Under the pieces are notes generated by a model, which worked only from the letters and a program-made list of their open reading frames with translations, was not told the DNA's origin and ran no database searches. Both the position numbers and the translations under genes were made by a program. This document shows positions 1 through 5,379 of a DNA stretch of 5,379 nt, one piece after another. Source of the DNA: Modestobacter sp. Its GTDB lineage: Bacteria; Actinomycetota; Actinomycetes; Mycobacteriales; Geodermatophilaceae. Where the stretch lies: contig JAOPUQ010000202.1 of NCBI GenBank assembly GCA_025963425.1, positions 1 to 5,379 of the forward strand. The letters run 5' to 3'. The number at the start of each line of letters is the position of its first letter. The stretch's first letter is position 1.

Positions 1-1245
1 GTCGGGGCCGAGGATGAGCACGTTGCCGACCGGCAGTCCATTGGTCTTCACGTACGTGAGAACGTCGGCGGTGACGTCGTTGGCCAGCGCAATGCCGACC
101 GCCAGGTCGCCGCCGGCGTCGAGAACCTCGTCTGCGAGGACGGTTGCCGCGACACTGCCGTCGGGCGGTGCGTCGGTCGTCCAGATCTCGCCGCGCTGGT
201 CGACGGCCAGAACCCAACGGCGGACGTCGGCGAGCTCGTTGCCGACGGCGAAGTGGGTGGCCAGCCGCATCGCGCCGGTGACGAACGCGCGCCGCGCGCG
301 GTAGGCCTCCAGCGAGGTGCGGGCCCGGGCCAGGTCCGCCGGGAAGCGGCTGGTCCAGTCATCGGGGTCGGCGGCGTGGTGGCGGCGCCACGGGTCCTCG
401 CCGGTGAAGCGGTCCACCCAGTCGACGGTGACGTTGGCGATACGCGGGTCGTTGGGCCGGTCGATGGCGTGCACCGCGAGAGTGAGCTGTGCGGAGGTGG
501 CCAGCAGGTTGCGCTGGTCGACGAGTCGGCGCAGATCGTCGGGCGTCTGCGGGCCGGGACCTCTCATGACGAGCTCGCGGATGATCGCGATGCCGACTTC
601 GACGGCCTCGTCGTCATCGCGCAGGCCAGCGAGCTGCATCCGCGGCTTCGCGTTCTCCCGGCAGGTGGCCTCCGATCCTGACTGCTCCCAGCGAACCGTC
701 TGCAGGAACCTGAGCAGCTCGTCGGTGTCGACGCTCAGGTGGGCAGCCCACGCGTCCCGGCGGACGCCGGCGGCGCTGTTGGGTCCGGCATCACGAAGCC
801 GGTCGACGCGGATGACCGAGTCGTAGTTGTCGCGCAGGCCTCCGAGGATCGGGTGCTCGTGGTCGAAGCCGCGGTTCGTCAGCAGTGTCAGGCGGAACGG
901 TCGCCCCTCGGCGGTGAGCCTGGCCCAGGTGCCGTGGAAGTGCTGCAACGGGCTGCGACCGGCCGAGGTGACCGGCGTGGTGAGCCACTCGTCGGTCACC
1001 GCGACGTTGCCGGAGTTGGAGCTTTTCACCTGGAAGAACTCGTCGGGCTGGGTGTCGCTGCGGCGCACGGCGATGTCATCGAAGTGCCCGGCGCCGGCGT
1101 CCTCGACGCTGATCGAGGTGATGCCGGGGTCGGTCAGCGCCCGACAGGCGTAGTCCCAGGCGAAGGCGTACTGGTAGTTGTCGCCGCGGACGGCGGCCGC
1201 CCGTGCCGGTGGGCGCAGGCCGGTAAACTGAGTGTGGTCGCTCAT
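1..1245 (-). CDS. cap4: Cap4-type CBASS effector: DUF4297-like nuclease + SAVED domain (3' end outside window)
   Basis: The frame is open for 415 codons from ATG 1245 to the window edge with no stop, so the C-terminus is missing. Residues about 15-150 look like a PD-(D/E)xK-type nuclease of the DUF4297 kind: a GDNYQYAFAWDYA helix (21-33), ISVED (45-49), FDDIAV (55-60) and FFQVKSS (70-76). Probable metal-site residues are E48, D57, Q72 and K74. Residues about 155-310 are an undefined linker. From about 315 the SAVED signal sensor begins, with FAVGNEL (332-338), a DQRGEIW strand (349-355) and a GIALANDVTADVLTYV segment (384-399). In Cap4 proteins SAVED binds a cyclic oligonucleotide and the protein multimerises and cuts double-stranded DNA. 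Family members are usually near 500 residues, so perhaps 80-100 are lost. The ATG overlaps the cap3 stop and has its own AAGGAG site. An effector nuclease is close to certain; the exact ligand is unknown. Confidence 0.9.
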   Translation of the reverse strand, partial: MSDHTQFTGLRPPARAAAVRGDNYQYAFAWDYACRALTDPGITSISVEDAGAGHFDDIAVRRSDTQPDEFFQVKSSNSGNVAVTDEWLTTPVTSAGRSPLQHFHGTWARLTAEGRPFRLTLLTNRGFDHEHPILGGLRDNYDSVIRVDRLRDAGPNSAAGVRRDAWAAHLSVDTDELLRFLQTVRWEQSGSEATCRENAKPRMQLAGLRDDDEAVEVGIAIIRELVMRGPGPQTPDDLRRLVDQRNLLATSAQLTLAVHAIDRPNDPRIANVTVDWVDRFTGEDPWRRHHAADPDDWTSRFPADLARARTSLEAYRARRAFVTGAMRLATHFAVGNELADVRRWVLAVDQRGEIWTTDAPPDGSVAATVLADEVLDAGGDLAVGIALANDVTADVLTYVKTNGLPVGNVLILGPD

Positions 1246-1781
1246 CGGGCTCCTTCCGAGTCGGGCAGCAGAGTGGTGGCCTCGGCTTCGAGGCTGTCGG
1301 CGGTGTCGTCGGTGACCTGGACGTCGGCGCGGGACAGATCGACCGGACTGATGGCGGGCACCGGCCAGGGCTGCCGCGTCGCGATGAGGCCGTGCACACG
1401 GGCCGGCCCGCTCGCGGGGTAGGCGGGCACCACGAGGGCGACGGGTCCGGCAGCCATCCGGGCGGCGGCGCCCAGCGCACGTTGATCAGTGCGGCTGGGC
1501 GGCATGTCGGCCGGGTGCGTGTGCCACTCGCCGACGTAGCCGACCACGGCGGGAGCATCGGTGCGGGCGGCGGCCATCAGCGCCTGGGCGCGACGACCGT
1601 GAAGGAGGTAGCTGTGCCGGCTGCTGCGCGGGTCGGGGACGATCAGCGCTCGGGTGATGACGATGGCACCGGGGGCGCGGAAGCCGAGCAGGATGCCGCC
1701 GGTCTCGAGCGGGAGGGACTCTTCGCCGGCCGTCAGGAGGGTGTCGAGGGCAGCGCGCGCGATGAGGATGCCGGCGGTCAC
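1242..1781 (-). CDS. cap3: Cap3, JAB/JAMM-family isopeptidase of CBASS
   Basis: This 179-residue protein is a compact MPN+/JAMM metalloprotease. The sequence shows the upstream glutamate in LETGGILLG (E26) and the zinc motif GEWHTHPADMPPSRTD (84-99), giving H87, H89, S96 and D99 as ligands and active-site residues. In type II CBASS, Cap3 resembles a deubiquitinase and removes the CD-NTase from the targets to which Cap2 has joined it, limiting activation. The C-terminal 50 residues (from about 130) are acidic and carry no motif I recognise. The start codon is GTG at 1781, inside the cap2 stop (GTGA overlap). There is no Shine-Dalgarno sequence in front of it, so translation is probably coupled to cap2. 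An upstream start is unlikely because the fold begins at once with GILIARAALDTLL. Cap3 is the best name because of its neighbours; by domain alone it could be any prokaryotic JAB protease. Confidence 0.92.
   Translation of the reverse strand: MTAGILIARAALDTLLTAGEESLPLETGGILLGFRAPGAIVITRALIVPDPRSSRHSYLLHGRRAQALMAAARTDAPAVVGYVGEWHTHPADMPPSRTDQRALGAAARMAAGPVALVVPAYPASGPARVHGLIATRQPWPVPAISPVDLSRADVQVTDDTADSLEAEATTLLPDSEGAR
1250..1255 (-). promoter_or_regulatory. Shine-Dalgarno site of cap4
   Basis: AAGGAG on the minus strand lies four bases before ATG 1245, inside the end of cap3. Neither cap2 nor cap3 has a comparable site, so the effector can be started independently of, as well as by coupling from, the gene before it. 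Confidence 0.7.
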
Positions 1782-3370
1782 TGGTCGTCGCCGAGGAAGG
1801 TCAGGCGGCGCTCTTCTCCCGCGGGGACGCTGTCCGGGTCAGTGAGCAGGCCGACGGTGTGTCGGGCGGCGATGGCTGCTGCCTCCCAGACCGCCCAGGG
1901 CGGGGTGGTGCTGACGGGGCTGCCGCAGCCGGCTTCGTACACCGTTGGGCTCGGTGGAGGCAGTTGTGGCTCGGGCAGAGGCTGCTGTCCGTCCGCTGTT
2001 GGTGTGCGGTCGACGCGGACGGCGTGGCCGTCGCCGAGGACGGCCACCGCCAGCAGCTGCCCAGCGCCGGCTGCGGCCGCGGCAGTGAGCATCGCCGTCG
2101 CTGTGGAGTCTGCCGTGGCGTCGACGACGACGTCGCAGGCGCCGAGGAAGTCCGCGGCGTCCTTGGCGGTCCGGAGTGCCGCCACCTGCGCCGTGACCTG
2201 GCCGTGCATGGGTCGGGCGGCGCGGAGCGTGTCGGCGACGGCGGGGGCCTTCGGGAGGCCGACGGCGGCCTCGCCGAGGAGGTGGCGGGTGGTGTTGCCG
2301 GGCAGCAGCCGGTCGGCGTCGATCAAGTGCACCTGGCCGACGCCGCTGCGGTGGAGCAGATCGGCCACGACGGAACCGATCGCGCCGGCGCCGATGATCG
2401 CGACCCGGCGGGTCCCCAGATCTGCGGCCTCACGGCCGGCCCGGATCGCCCGGGTGGCGTTGTCGTCGGGTGCCGACGGCAGGGCGCGCAGCTCCACCGT
2501 TCGGTCGGGTCCGGGCGCCAGTTCGAGGGCGAGCGCGGCCGGCACCCCGCGACGGGTGTAGCTCAGCAGGACCCGCTGCAGCCCGACGCGCTGGGCTCGG
2601 GTGAGCGCCTCCGCGCGCTCGGGGCCGACGGCGGCGCACAGGTCCTGCCAGTCGCGGATGGGTCCGGCCAGCTCCCCGGCAGCGGCGATCCAGACGGCGT
2701 CGGGCCCCCAGCGGCGGGTGCCCGACTTGCGGCCGGAGCGGTGCTGGCCGGCCGGGCCCGTCAGCCGGAGGACGCCGTTTCGCTGAGCGTGGGAGCGCAG
2801 CACTGCCCCGTCGAGGCCGTCGAGCGGTCCGTAGAGGAGCACGCGCTTCTCGGCTGCTGGGTCGAGGTACCGGTCGAGGTCGAGGGCCGGGGCGTCGTCG
2901 GCCCACCCCGCAGCGTCGGCGGCCAGCCATGCGGTGGCCTGCTGCAGCAGCGCGTCCCCGTCTGCCCAGGGCAGCCGAGTGTGGTCGGCGTCGTCGAACA
3001 AGCACATGGCGAGGTCGGCGTCGCGGTGCCAGCCCTGGCCGGGTTCGTAGTACTCGTCGCCGAACGACTTCCTGGTCACCGTCTCGGCCCACACCCGGTT
3101 GCCCGGGTGGATCCGCGGCGAGCGGAACGGGTACTCCTCGGACACCACGATGTCGACGACGGTGGCCCGCTGGCGCGACTGGGTGTCGCCGTCGGCGGTG
3201 AAGGTGAGTGTGCCGCGCCAGCCCCGCCCGTCGCAGTCCGGGAGAGTGTCGTCGCAGCGCTTGAACCCCGCCCGAGCGAGGGCGTCGACCAGATCGTCGT
3301 GGGCGTCGACGCGGGTCAGCCGGAGCTGCTCCACTGCCGCATCGGCCCGATCGCCGGTGGGTTCGCTCAT
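1778..3370 (-). CDS. cap2: Cap2, E2-E1 ubiquitin-transfer-like fusion protein of CBASS
   Basis: The protein has 530 residues. The N-terminal E2-like domain (about 20-155) has the EEYPFRSPRIH strand-turn (78-88) and the probable catalytic cysteine C123 in LAMCLF. An inactive-looking linker/adenylation-dimer region (about 175-315) follows. The C-terminal E1/ThiF domain (about 318-510) has the nucleotide-binding loop GAGAIGS (327-333), LIDADRL (349-355) and GNTTRH (358-363) with N359 and R362. It also has K374, VVDATAD (415-421) and the probable E1 cysteine C482 in YEAGCGS. In known type II CBASS, Cap2 adenylates the CD-NTase C-terminus, passes it through the two cysteines and attaches it to a target, which primes signal synthesis. 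ATG 3370 overlaps the CD-NTase stop (ATGA) with no clear ribosome binding site, suggesting coupled translation. Length and domain order fit full-length Cap2, and every expected catalytic position is present. Confidence 0.95.
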   Translation of the reverse strand: MSEPTGDRADAAVEQLRLTRVDAHDDLVDALARAGFKRCDDTLPDCDGRGWRGTLTFTADGDTQSRQRATVVDIVVSEEYPFRSPRIHPGNRVWAETVTRKSFGDEYYEPGQGWHRDADLAMCLFDDADHTRLPWADGDALLQQATAWLAADAAGWADDAPALDLDRYLDPAAEKRVLLYGPLDGLDGAVLRSHAQRNGVLRLTGPAGQHRSGRKSGTRRWGPDAVWIAAAGELAGPIRDWQDLCAAVGPERAEALTRAQRVGLQRVLLSYTRRGVPAALALELAPGPDRTVELRALPSAPDDNATRAIRAGREAADLGTRRVAIIGAGAIGSVVADLLHRSGVGQVHLIDADRLLPGNTTRHLLGEAAVGLPKAPAVADTLRAARPMHGQVTAQVAALRTAKDAADFLGACDVVVDATADSTATAMLTAAAAAGAGQLLAVAVLGDGHAVRVDRTPTADGQQPLPEPQLPPPSPTVYEAGCGSPVSTTPPWAVWEAAAIAARHTVGLLTDPDSVPAGEERRLTFLGDDQ

Positions 3371-4416
3371 CCGAACCGGCGGTTGCCGGCCGGGACGGTG
3401 CGGTCGCCGGCAGTGACGGCGGCGAACCGCTTGGCGGTGCCATCGGCGTTGCAGGTCTCGGGCATCGGGAACACGTAGTCGGTGTCGCCGACGTCGTCGA
3501 CGGCCTTCCCCAGCAGGTCACGGAACGTCTTGGCGGCGGCGCACTTGTCGGTGCTGTCCAGCGCATTCTTCGCCTTCGCGGCGGCGTCCAGGAAGGCGTT
3601 GGCCAGGGCCCGCTTCTCCTCGTCGGTGCCGCGGATGACAGCCTTCTCGCCGGGCATGGTCGGATCGTCGAGCCCCAGGCCGAGGACGAAGGCGTCGTAC
3701 AGGACGGTGCCAGTCTCCTGGAGAGCGGTGACGTAGAAGTCCGCGCGCGTCGGCCCCGTCACGCGGCCGGTGCGGAAGGCGTGCACGGCGGCGAGCTCGA
3801 CGGTCAGCCCGCCGGGCTTTCGCTTGCCCAGCAGGCTGCGGCGGGTCTGGCGCAGCAGCTTCACCGTCGGCACATACATGCCGTCGAAGTGGTGGACGTC
3901 GTTGAGCTCGGTGGTGATCGCGGTCAGCTCCTCGGGGTTGGTCGCCTGCCAGCCATTCGGGTCGTCACCGTCCTCGCGCTTGGGCAGCTGCCAGATCGCC
4001 AGCCCGGCCAGTGACGTCCACGGCCGCGCCGGCACGGCGTCGACGTACAGGCCGTCGAACTCGGGGAAGGCGACCTGCAGACTTCGTGCCTGCCGCTTCA
4101 CACGGACCTTGCCGTCGACCGTCGGGAACACCTTGCGCAGCACCCGCTCGAACTCGCCCAGCAGTTCCTTGGGCAGCACGTCGTCATCGACGGCGGTGAG
4201 CCGCCCGAAGACGTCGACGTCCTTCACCCGGCGGATGCTCACGCGCCGCTTGTAGCTCCCGATGAGGATCGGCTTGAAGCCCCAGTCGGCGATCACCGGG
4301 TCGGCCGCGAGGGCCTCGCTGACCGCGGCGTGGGCCTTCGGAGCGTTGTCCTTGTCGTCCGTGGTCGGCTCGATGGCGCTCAGGGCGGCGTCGAACTGCG
4401 TGGTGAGCTCAGGCAT
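3367..4416 (-). CDS. CBASS CD-NTase (cGAS/DncV-like cyclic oligonucleotide synthase)
   Basis: This 349-residue protein is the signal-making enzyme of the operon. The nucleotidyltransferase signature is clear: GSYKRRVSIR (53-62) followed by DVD (D66, D68), with the third acidic residue D126 in LYVDAVPA. These three carboxylates hold the two metals in CD-NTases. The helical C-terminal half contains VKLLRQTRRSLLGKRKPGG and VELAAVHAF (about 185-215). The last residues are GNRRFG, so the protein ends in glycine, which suits transfer by Cap2 encoded directly downstream. The start is ATG 4416 with GGAGG four bases ahead; the first residues (PELTTQF) lead straight into a helix. I cannot fix the CD-NTase clade or the product. 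The pairing with Cap4 and the N- and C-terminal patterns remind me of clade D, which makes cyclic tri-adenylate, but this is a recollection rather than an alignment. Confidence 0.93.
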   Translation of the reverse strand: MPELTTQFDAALSAIEPTTDDKDNAPKAHAAVSEALAADPVIADWGFKPILIGSYKRRVSIRRVKDVDVFGRLTAVDDDVLPKELLGEFERVLRKVFPTVDGKVRVKRQARSLQVAFPEFDGLYVDAVPARPWTSLAGLAIWQLPKREDGDDPNGWQATNPEELTAITTELNDVHHFDGMYVPTVKLLRQTRRSLLGKRKPGGLTVELAAVHAFRTGRVTGPTRADFYVTALQETGTVLYDAFVLGLGLDDPTMPGEKAVIRGTDEEKRALANAFLDAAAKAKNALDSTDKCAAAKTFRDLLGKAVDDVGDTDYVFPMPETCNADGTAKRFAAVTAGDRTVPAGNRRFG

Positions 4417-4420
4417 GGGT

Positions 4421-4425
4421 CCTCC
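4421..4425 (-). promoter_or_regulatory. Shine-Dalgarno site of the CD-NTase gene
   Basis: Read on the minus strand, GGAGG stands four bases before ATG 4416 (GGAGGACCCATG). It is the first ribosome binding site of the operon and supports this start codon over internal ones. Confidence 0.75.
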
Positions 4426-4435
4426 GACGGTGGGT

Positions 4436-4469
4436 GCTGACCACGGAACGGTCGCCGTGTGCGGTCAGC
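4436..4469 (-). repeat. Inverted repeat in the probable CBASS mRNA leader
   Basis: The arms GCTGACC (4436-4442) and GGTCAGC (4463-4469) are a perfect 7-base inverted repeat. Inside them ACGG (4443-4446) and CCGT (4455-4458) pair as well, leaving a four-base bulge and an eight-base loop. The element ends 11 bases upstream of the GGAGG site. It may be an operator or an RNA hairpin affecting translation of the CD-NTase. No run of T follows it, so a terminator is unlikely. Confidence 0.55.
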
Positions 4470-4524
4470 GGATCACACAGGGGTGACAGTTCCGGAAGGT
4501 TCTCAATGCGCAACTCCCCGAACG

Positions 4525-4543
4525 CCGTGGCCACCGGCCATGG
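4525..4543. repeat. Additional inverted repeat in register with the array
   Basis: CCGTGGCC (4525-4532) and GGCCATGG (4536-4543) form an inverted repeat with one G-T pair around the 3-base centre ACC. The centre at 4534 is 44 bases, twice the array period, from the nearest array member. The stem sequence differs from the CA-N-CC-TG core, so it may be a related site or coincidence in GC-rich DNA. Confidence 0.35.
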
Positions 4544-4567
4544 CCCACAGCGACCGTTGGCTCCGAG

Positions 4568-4632
4568 TCCCCAACAACCTGCTGGGGATCTCCCCGCACC
4601 CTGTGGGGCAAGCGGCCAACAGCCTGTTGGCC
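4568..4632. repeat. Array of three phased inverted repeats upstream of the CBASS operon
   Basis: Three short palindromes follow one another: 4568-4588, 4592-4608 and 4614-4632, with centres at 4578, 4600 and 4623, so the period is 22-23 bases. The third, GGCCAACAGCCTGTTGGCC, is a perfect 8-base stem with a 3-base loop. The other two have one imperfect pair each. All share a core of the form CA-N-CC-TG flanked by C-rich and G-rich arms. Two helical turns between centres would put them on one face of the DNA, as in operator arrays. Read as minus-strand RNA they are three hairpins with GGN loops, beginning 60 bases after the NERD stop codon. Function is not known. Confidence 0.6.
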
Positions 4633-4691
4633 AACTCGACCAGCGAGACCGCGCGCAGCAGCTCCGGGGGCCGCTGTGGGCCGTACGCGCA

Positions 4692-5379
4692 CTACGCCTC
4701 GGGGAACTGCGCCCGCAGCCGCTCGGCGATCATTGCGATGCCCCACGGCGTGCAGGGGCCATCGCGCAGGACCAGGTTCCCCGTCGACTTCGGACCCTCG
4801 AGGCGGATGCCCTCGACCCGGTCGGGCGGGAACATCGGCCAGTCGGCGTCGAAGAACGCGAGCACCCCGGTGACCGGGACATCGTCGGGCAGATGCGGAT
4901 CGCCGGCGAGCGCGTCACGGACGAGCTCGACCTGTCGCTGCACACCGGCCACCAGCTTGGTCGCATCGCGGCGGCCGACGAGCAGCTTGTATCGCCGTGG
5001 GCTCAGCAGCCCGCCCTCCCAGTCAACGCGCACCATGCCGGTGTAGTTCTTCACGTCGATGACGTAGACGCCCGAGGCCGACACTGCGATGTGGTCGATG
5101 TTCGCCTTCGTGCCCGGGGTCCGAAGGTCGTGCAGCACCTCGACACCCCGCTCAACCAGCTGGTCCAGCCGGCGGGCAACGGCTTGCTCGCCGGCAGCGC
5201 CCTGGCGCCACGCGATGACGTGCTGCGGATCGTCGGACAGCGCGAGGATGAGCCCACCGAGGATCGGGTGTGCATCTCGAACCCGCTGCTCACGCCGGGT
5301 CTTGCGACGCTCGTACTCGATCTGCGCGGAGCCGCCGGCCGTGCCGGTGACGCGCGGTGGTGCGGGCGACGCCACCAGC
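4692..5379 (-). CDS. NERD-domain protein (nuclease-related domain), 5' end outside window
   Basis: The frame ends at TAG 4692-4694 and is still open at the window edge. A GTG at 5375 would give 227 residues, but related actinobacterial proteins, as I recall them, carry an N-terminal extension, often a small zinc-ribbon, so the gene probably begins upstream. Numbering from that GTG, an arginine-rich charged helix (EYERRKTRREQRVR, 20-33) and HPILGGLILALSDDPQ (36-51) precede the NERD fold (about 57-155). The fold shows GAAGE (E63), NIDHIAVS (D94) and GVYVIDVKNY (D107, K109), the expected E, D and D/E-x-K nuclease-like residues. A further conserved-looking part runs to 227. NERD proteins are presumed nucleases, mostly without tested function. 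The gene points the same way as the CBASS operon but lies 275 bases from it, so a shared role is only possible, not shown. Confidence 0.85.
   Translation of the reverse strand, partial: LVASPAPPRVTGTAGGSAQIEYERRKTRREQRVRDAHPILGGLILALSDDPQHVIAWRQGAAGEQAVARRLDQLVERGVEVLHDLRTPGTKANIDHIAVSASGVYVIDVKNYTGMVRVDWEGGLLSPRRYKLLVGRRDATKLVAGVQRQVELVRDALAGDPHLPDDVPVTGVLAFFDADWPMFPPDRVEGIRLEGPKSTGNLVLRDGPCTPWGIAMIAERLRAQFPEA

Larger units (their letters stand above)
4417..4691 (-). promoter_or_regulatory. Non-coding gap expected to hold the CBASS operon promoter
   Basis: The 275 bases between the NERD stop and the CD-NTase start contain no convincing gene. Apart from the inverted repeats and the ribosome binding site, I see no well-spaced -35/-10 pair. 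A promoter is inferred only from the length of the gap and the start of a new operon. Read-through from the NERD gene is the alternative, since no T-tailed terminator is present. Confidence 0.35.

Noticed and set aside
253..1422. Plus-strand frames opposite cap4
   Set aside because: They are compositional shadows. The minus-strand frame over the same region is open for 415 codons and encodes nuclease and SAVED motifs.
1392..2561. A 389-codon plus-strand frame opposite cap3 and cap2
   Set aside because: It spans two minus-strand genes whose catalytic motifs are intact, and its own translation shows no recognisable domain.
1859..3478. A 539-codon open frame on the plus strand, opposite cap2
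   Set aside because: It is the mirror of cap2 in GC-rich DNA with strong third-position bias. The protein is low-complexity, rich in G, A, V and R, with no motif, and it crosses the overlap between two real genes.
3770..4255. A 161-codon plus-strand frame opposite the CD-NTase gene
   Set aside because: It is serine/arginine-rich with no domain, and the opposite strand carries a clear nucleotidyltransferase.
4472..4506. Promoter from TTGAGA (minus strand, 4506-4501) and TGTGAT (4477-4472)
   Set aside because: The spacer is 23 bases, too long for a normal sigma-70-type promoter, and the -10 match is poor.
4568..4632. CRISPR array
   Set aside because: The units are short, imperfect palindromes with 3-5 bases between them. 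There are no spacers of usual length and no identical direct repeats.
4568..4632. CsrA/RsmA-type RNA sites (ACA-GG-UGU hairpins)
   Set aside because: The RNA form looks superficially similar, but the loops read GGU, GGG and GGC rather than GGA, and CsrA is not expected in a typical high-GC actinobacterium.
4614..4632. Intrinsic terminator of the NERD gene
   Set aside because: The perfect hairpin is not followed by a T-rich run on the minus strand. It could still act as a tailless terminator, but I cannot support that from sequence.
4465..4746. A 93-codon minus-strand frame bridging the end of the NERD gene and the gap
   Set aside because: It starts inside the NERD gene in another frame. Its product is arginine- and glycine-rich without motifs, and it runs through the inverted repeats.

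Overview
The window is high-GC DNA with strong codon-position bias: long shadow frames are open opposite the real genes. All recognisable genes lie on the minus strand, and gene style and composition suggest an actinobacterium. I cannot name a genus from this sequence alone.

Layout in transcription order (right to left). At 5379-4692 is the 3' part of a NERD-domain gene whose beginning lies outside the window. A 275-base non-coding gap follows (4691-4417). It holds a regularly spaced set of short inverted repeats and, nearer the next gene, a separate inverted repeat in the probable mRNA leader. Then comes a tight four-gene operon: a CD-NTase nucleotidyltransferase (4416-3367), an E2-E1 fusion Cap2 (3370-1778), a JAMM-protease Cap3 (1781-1242) and a Cap4-type effector with an N-terminal nuclease domain and a C-terminal SAVED domain (1245 to the window edge, 3' end missing). 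All three junctions in the operon overlap by exactly 4 bases (ATGA, GTGA, ATGA).

Together these four genes form a type II CBASS anti-phage system. From the known biology of the family, the CD-NTase makes a cyclic oligonucleotide on infection, and Cap2 primes it by joining its C-terminus to a target through a ubiquitin-like thioester cascade. Cap3 cuts those conjugates. Cap4 binds the signal with its SAVED domain and degrades DNA. The catalytic residues of all four are visible, so the system looks intact as far as the window reaches. The CD-NTase ends in a C-terminal glycine (RRFG), as expected for a Cap2 substrate.

The system itself is known. The least explained element is the inverted-repeat array upstream, with centres at 4578, 4600 and 4623, a further palindrome at 4534, and a weak candidate in the empty slot near 4555. 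The 22-23 base period suggests either an operator array or structured leader/trailer RNA.
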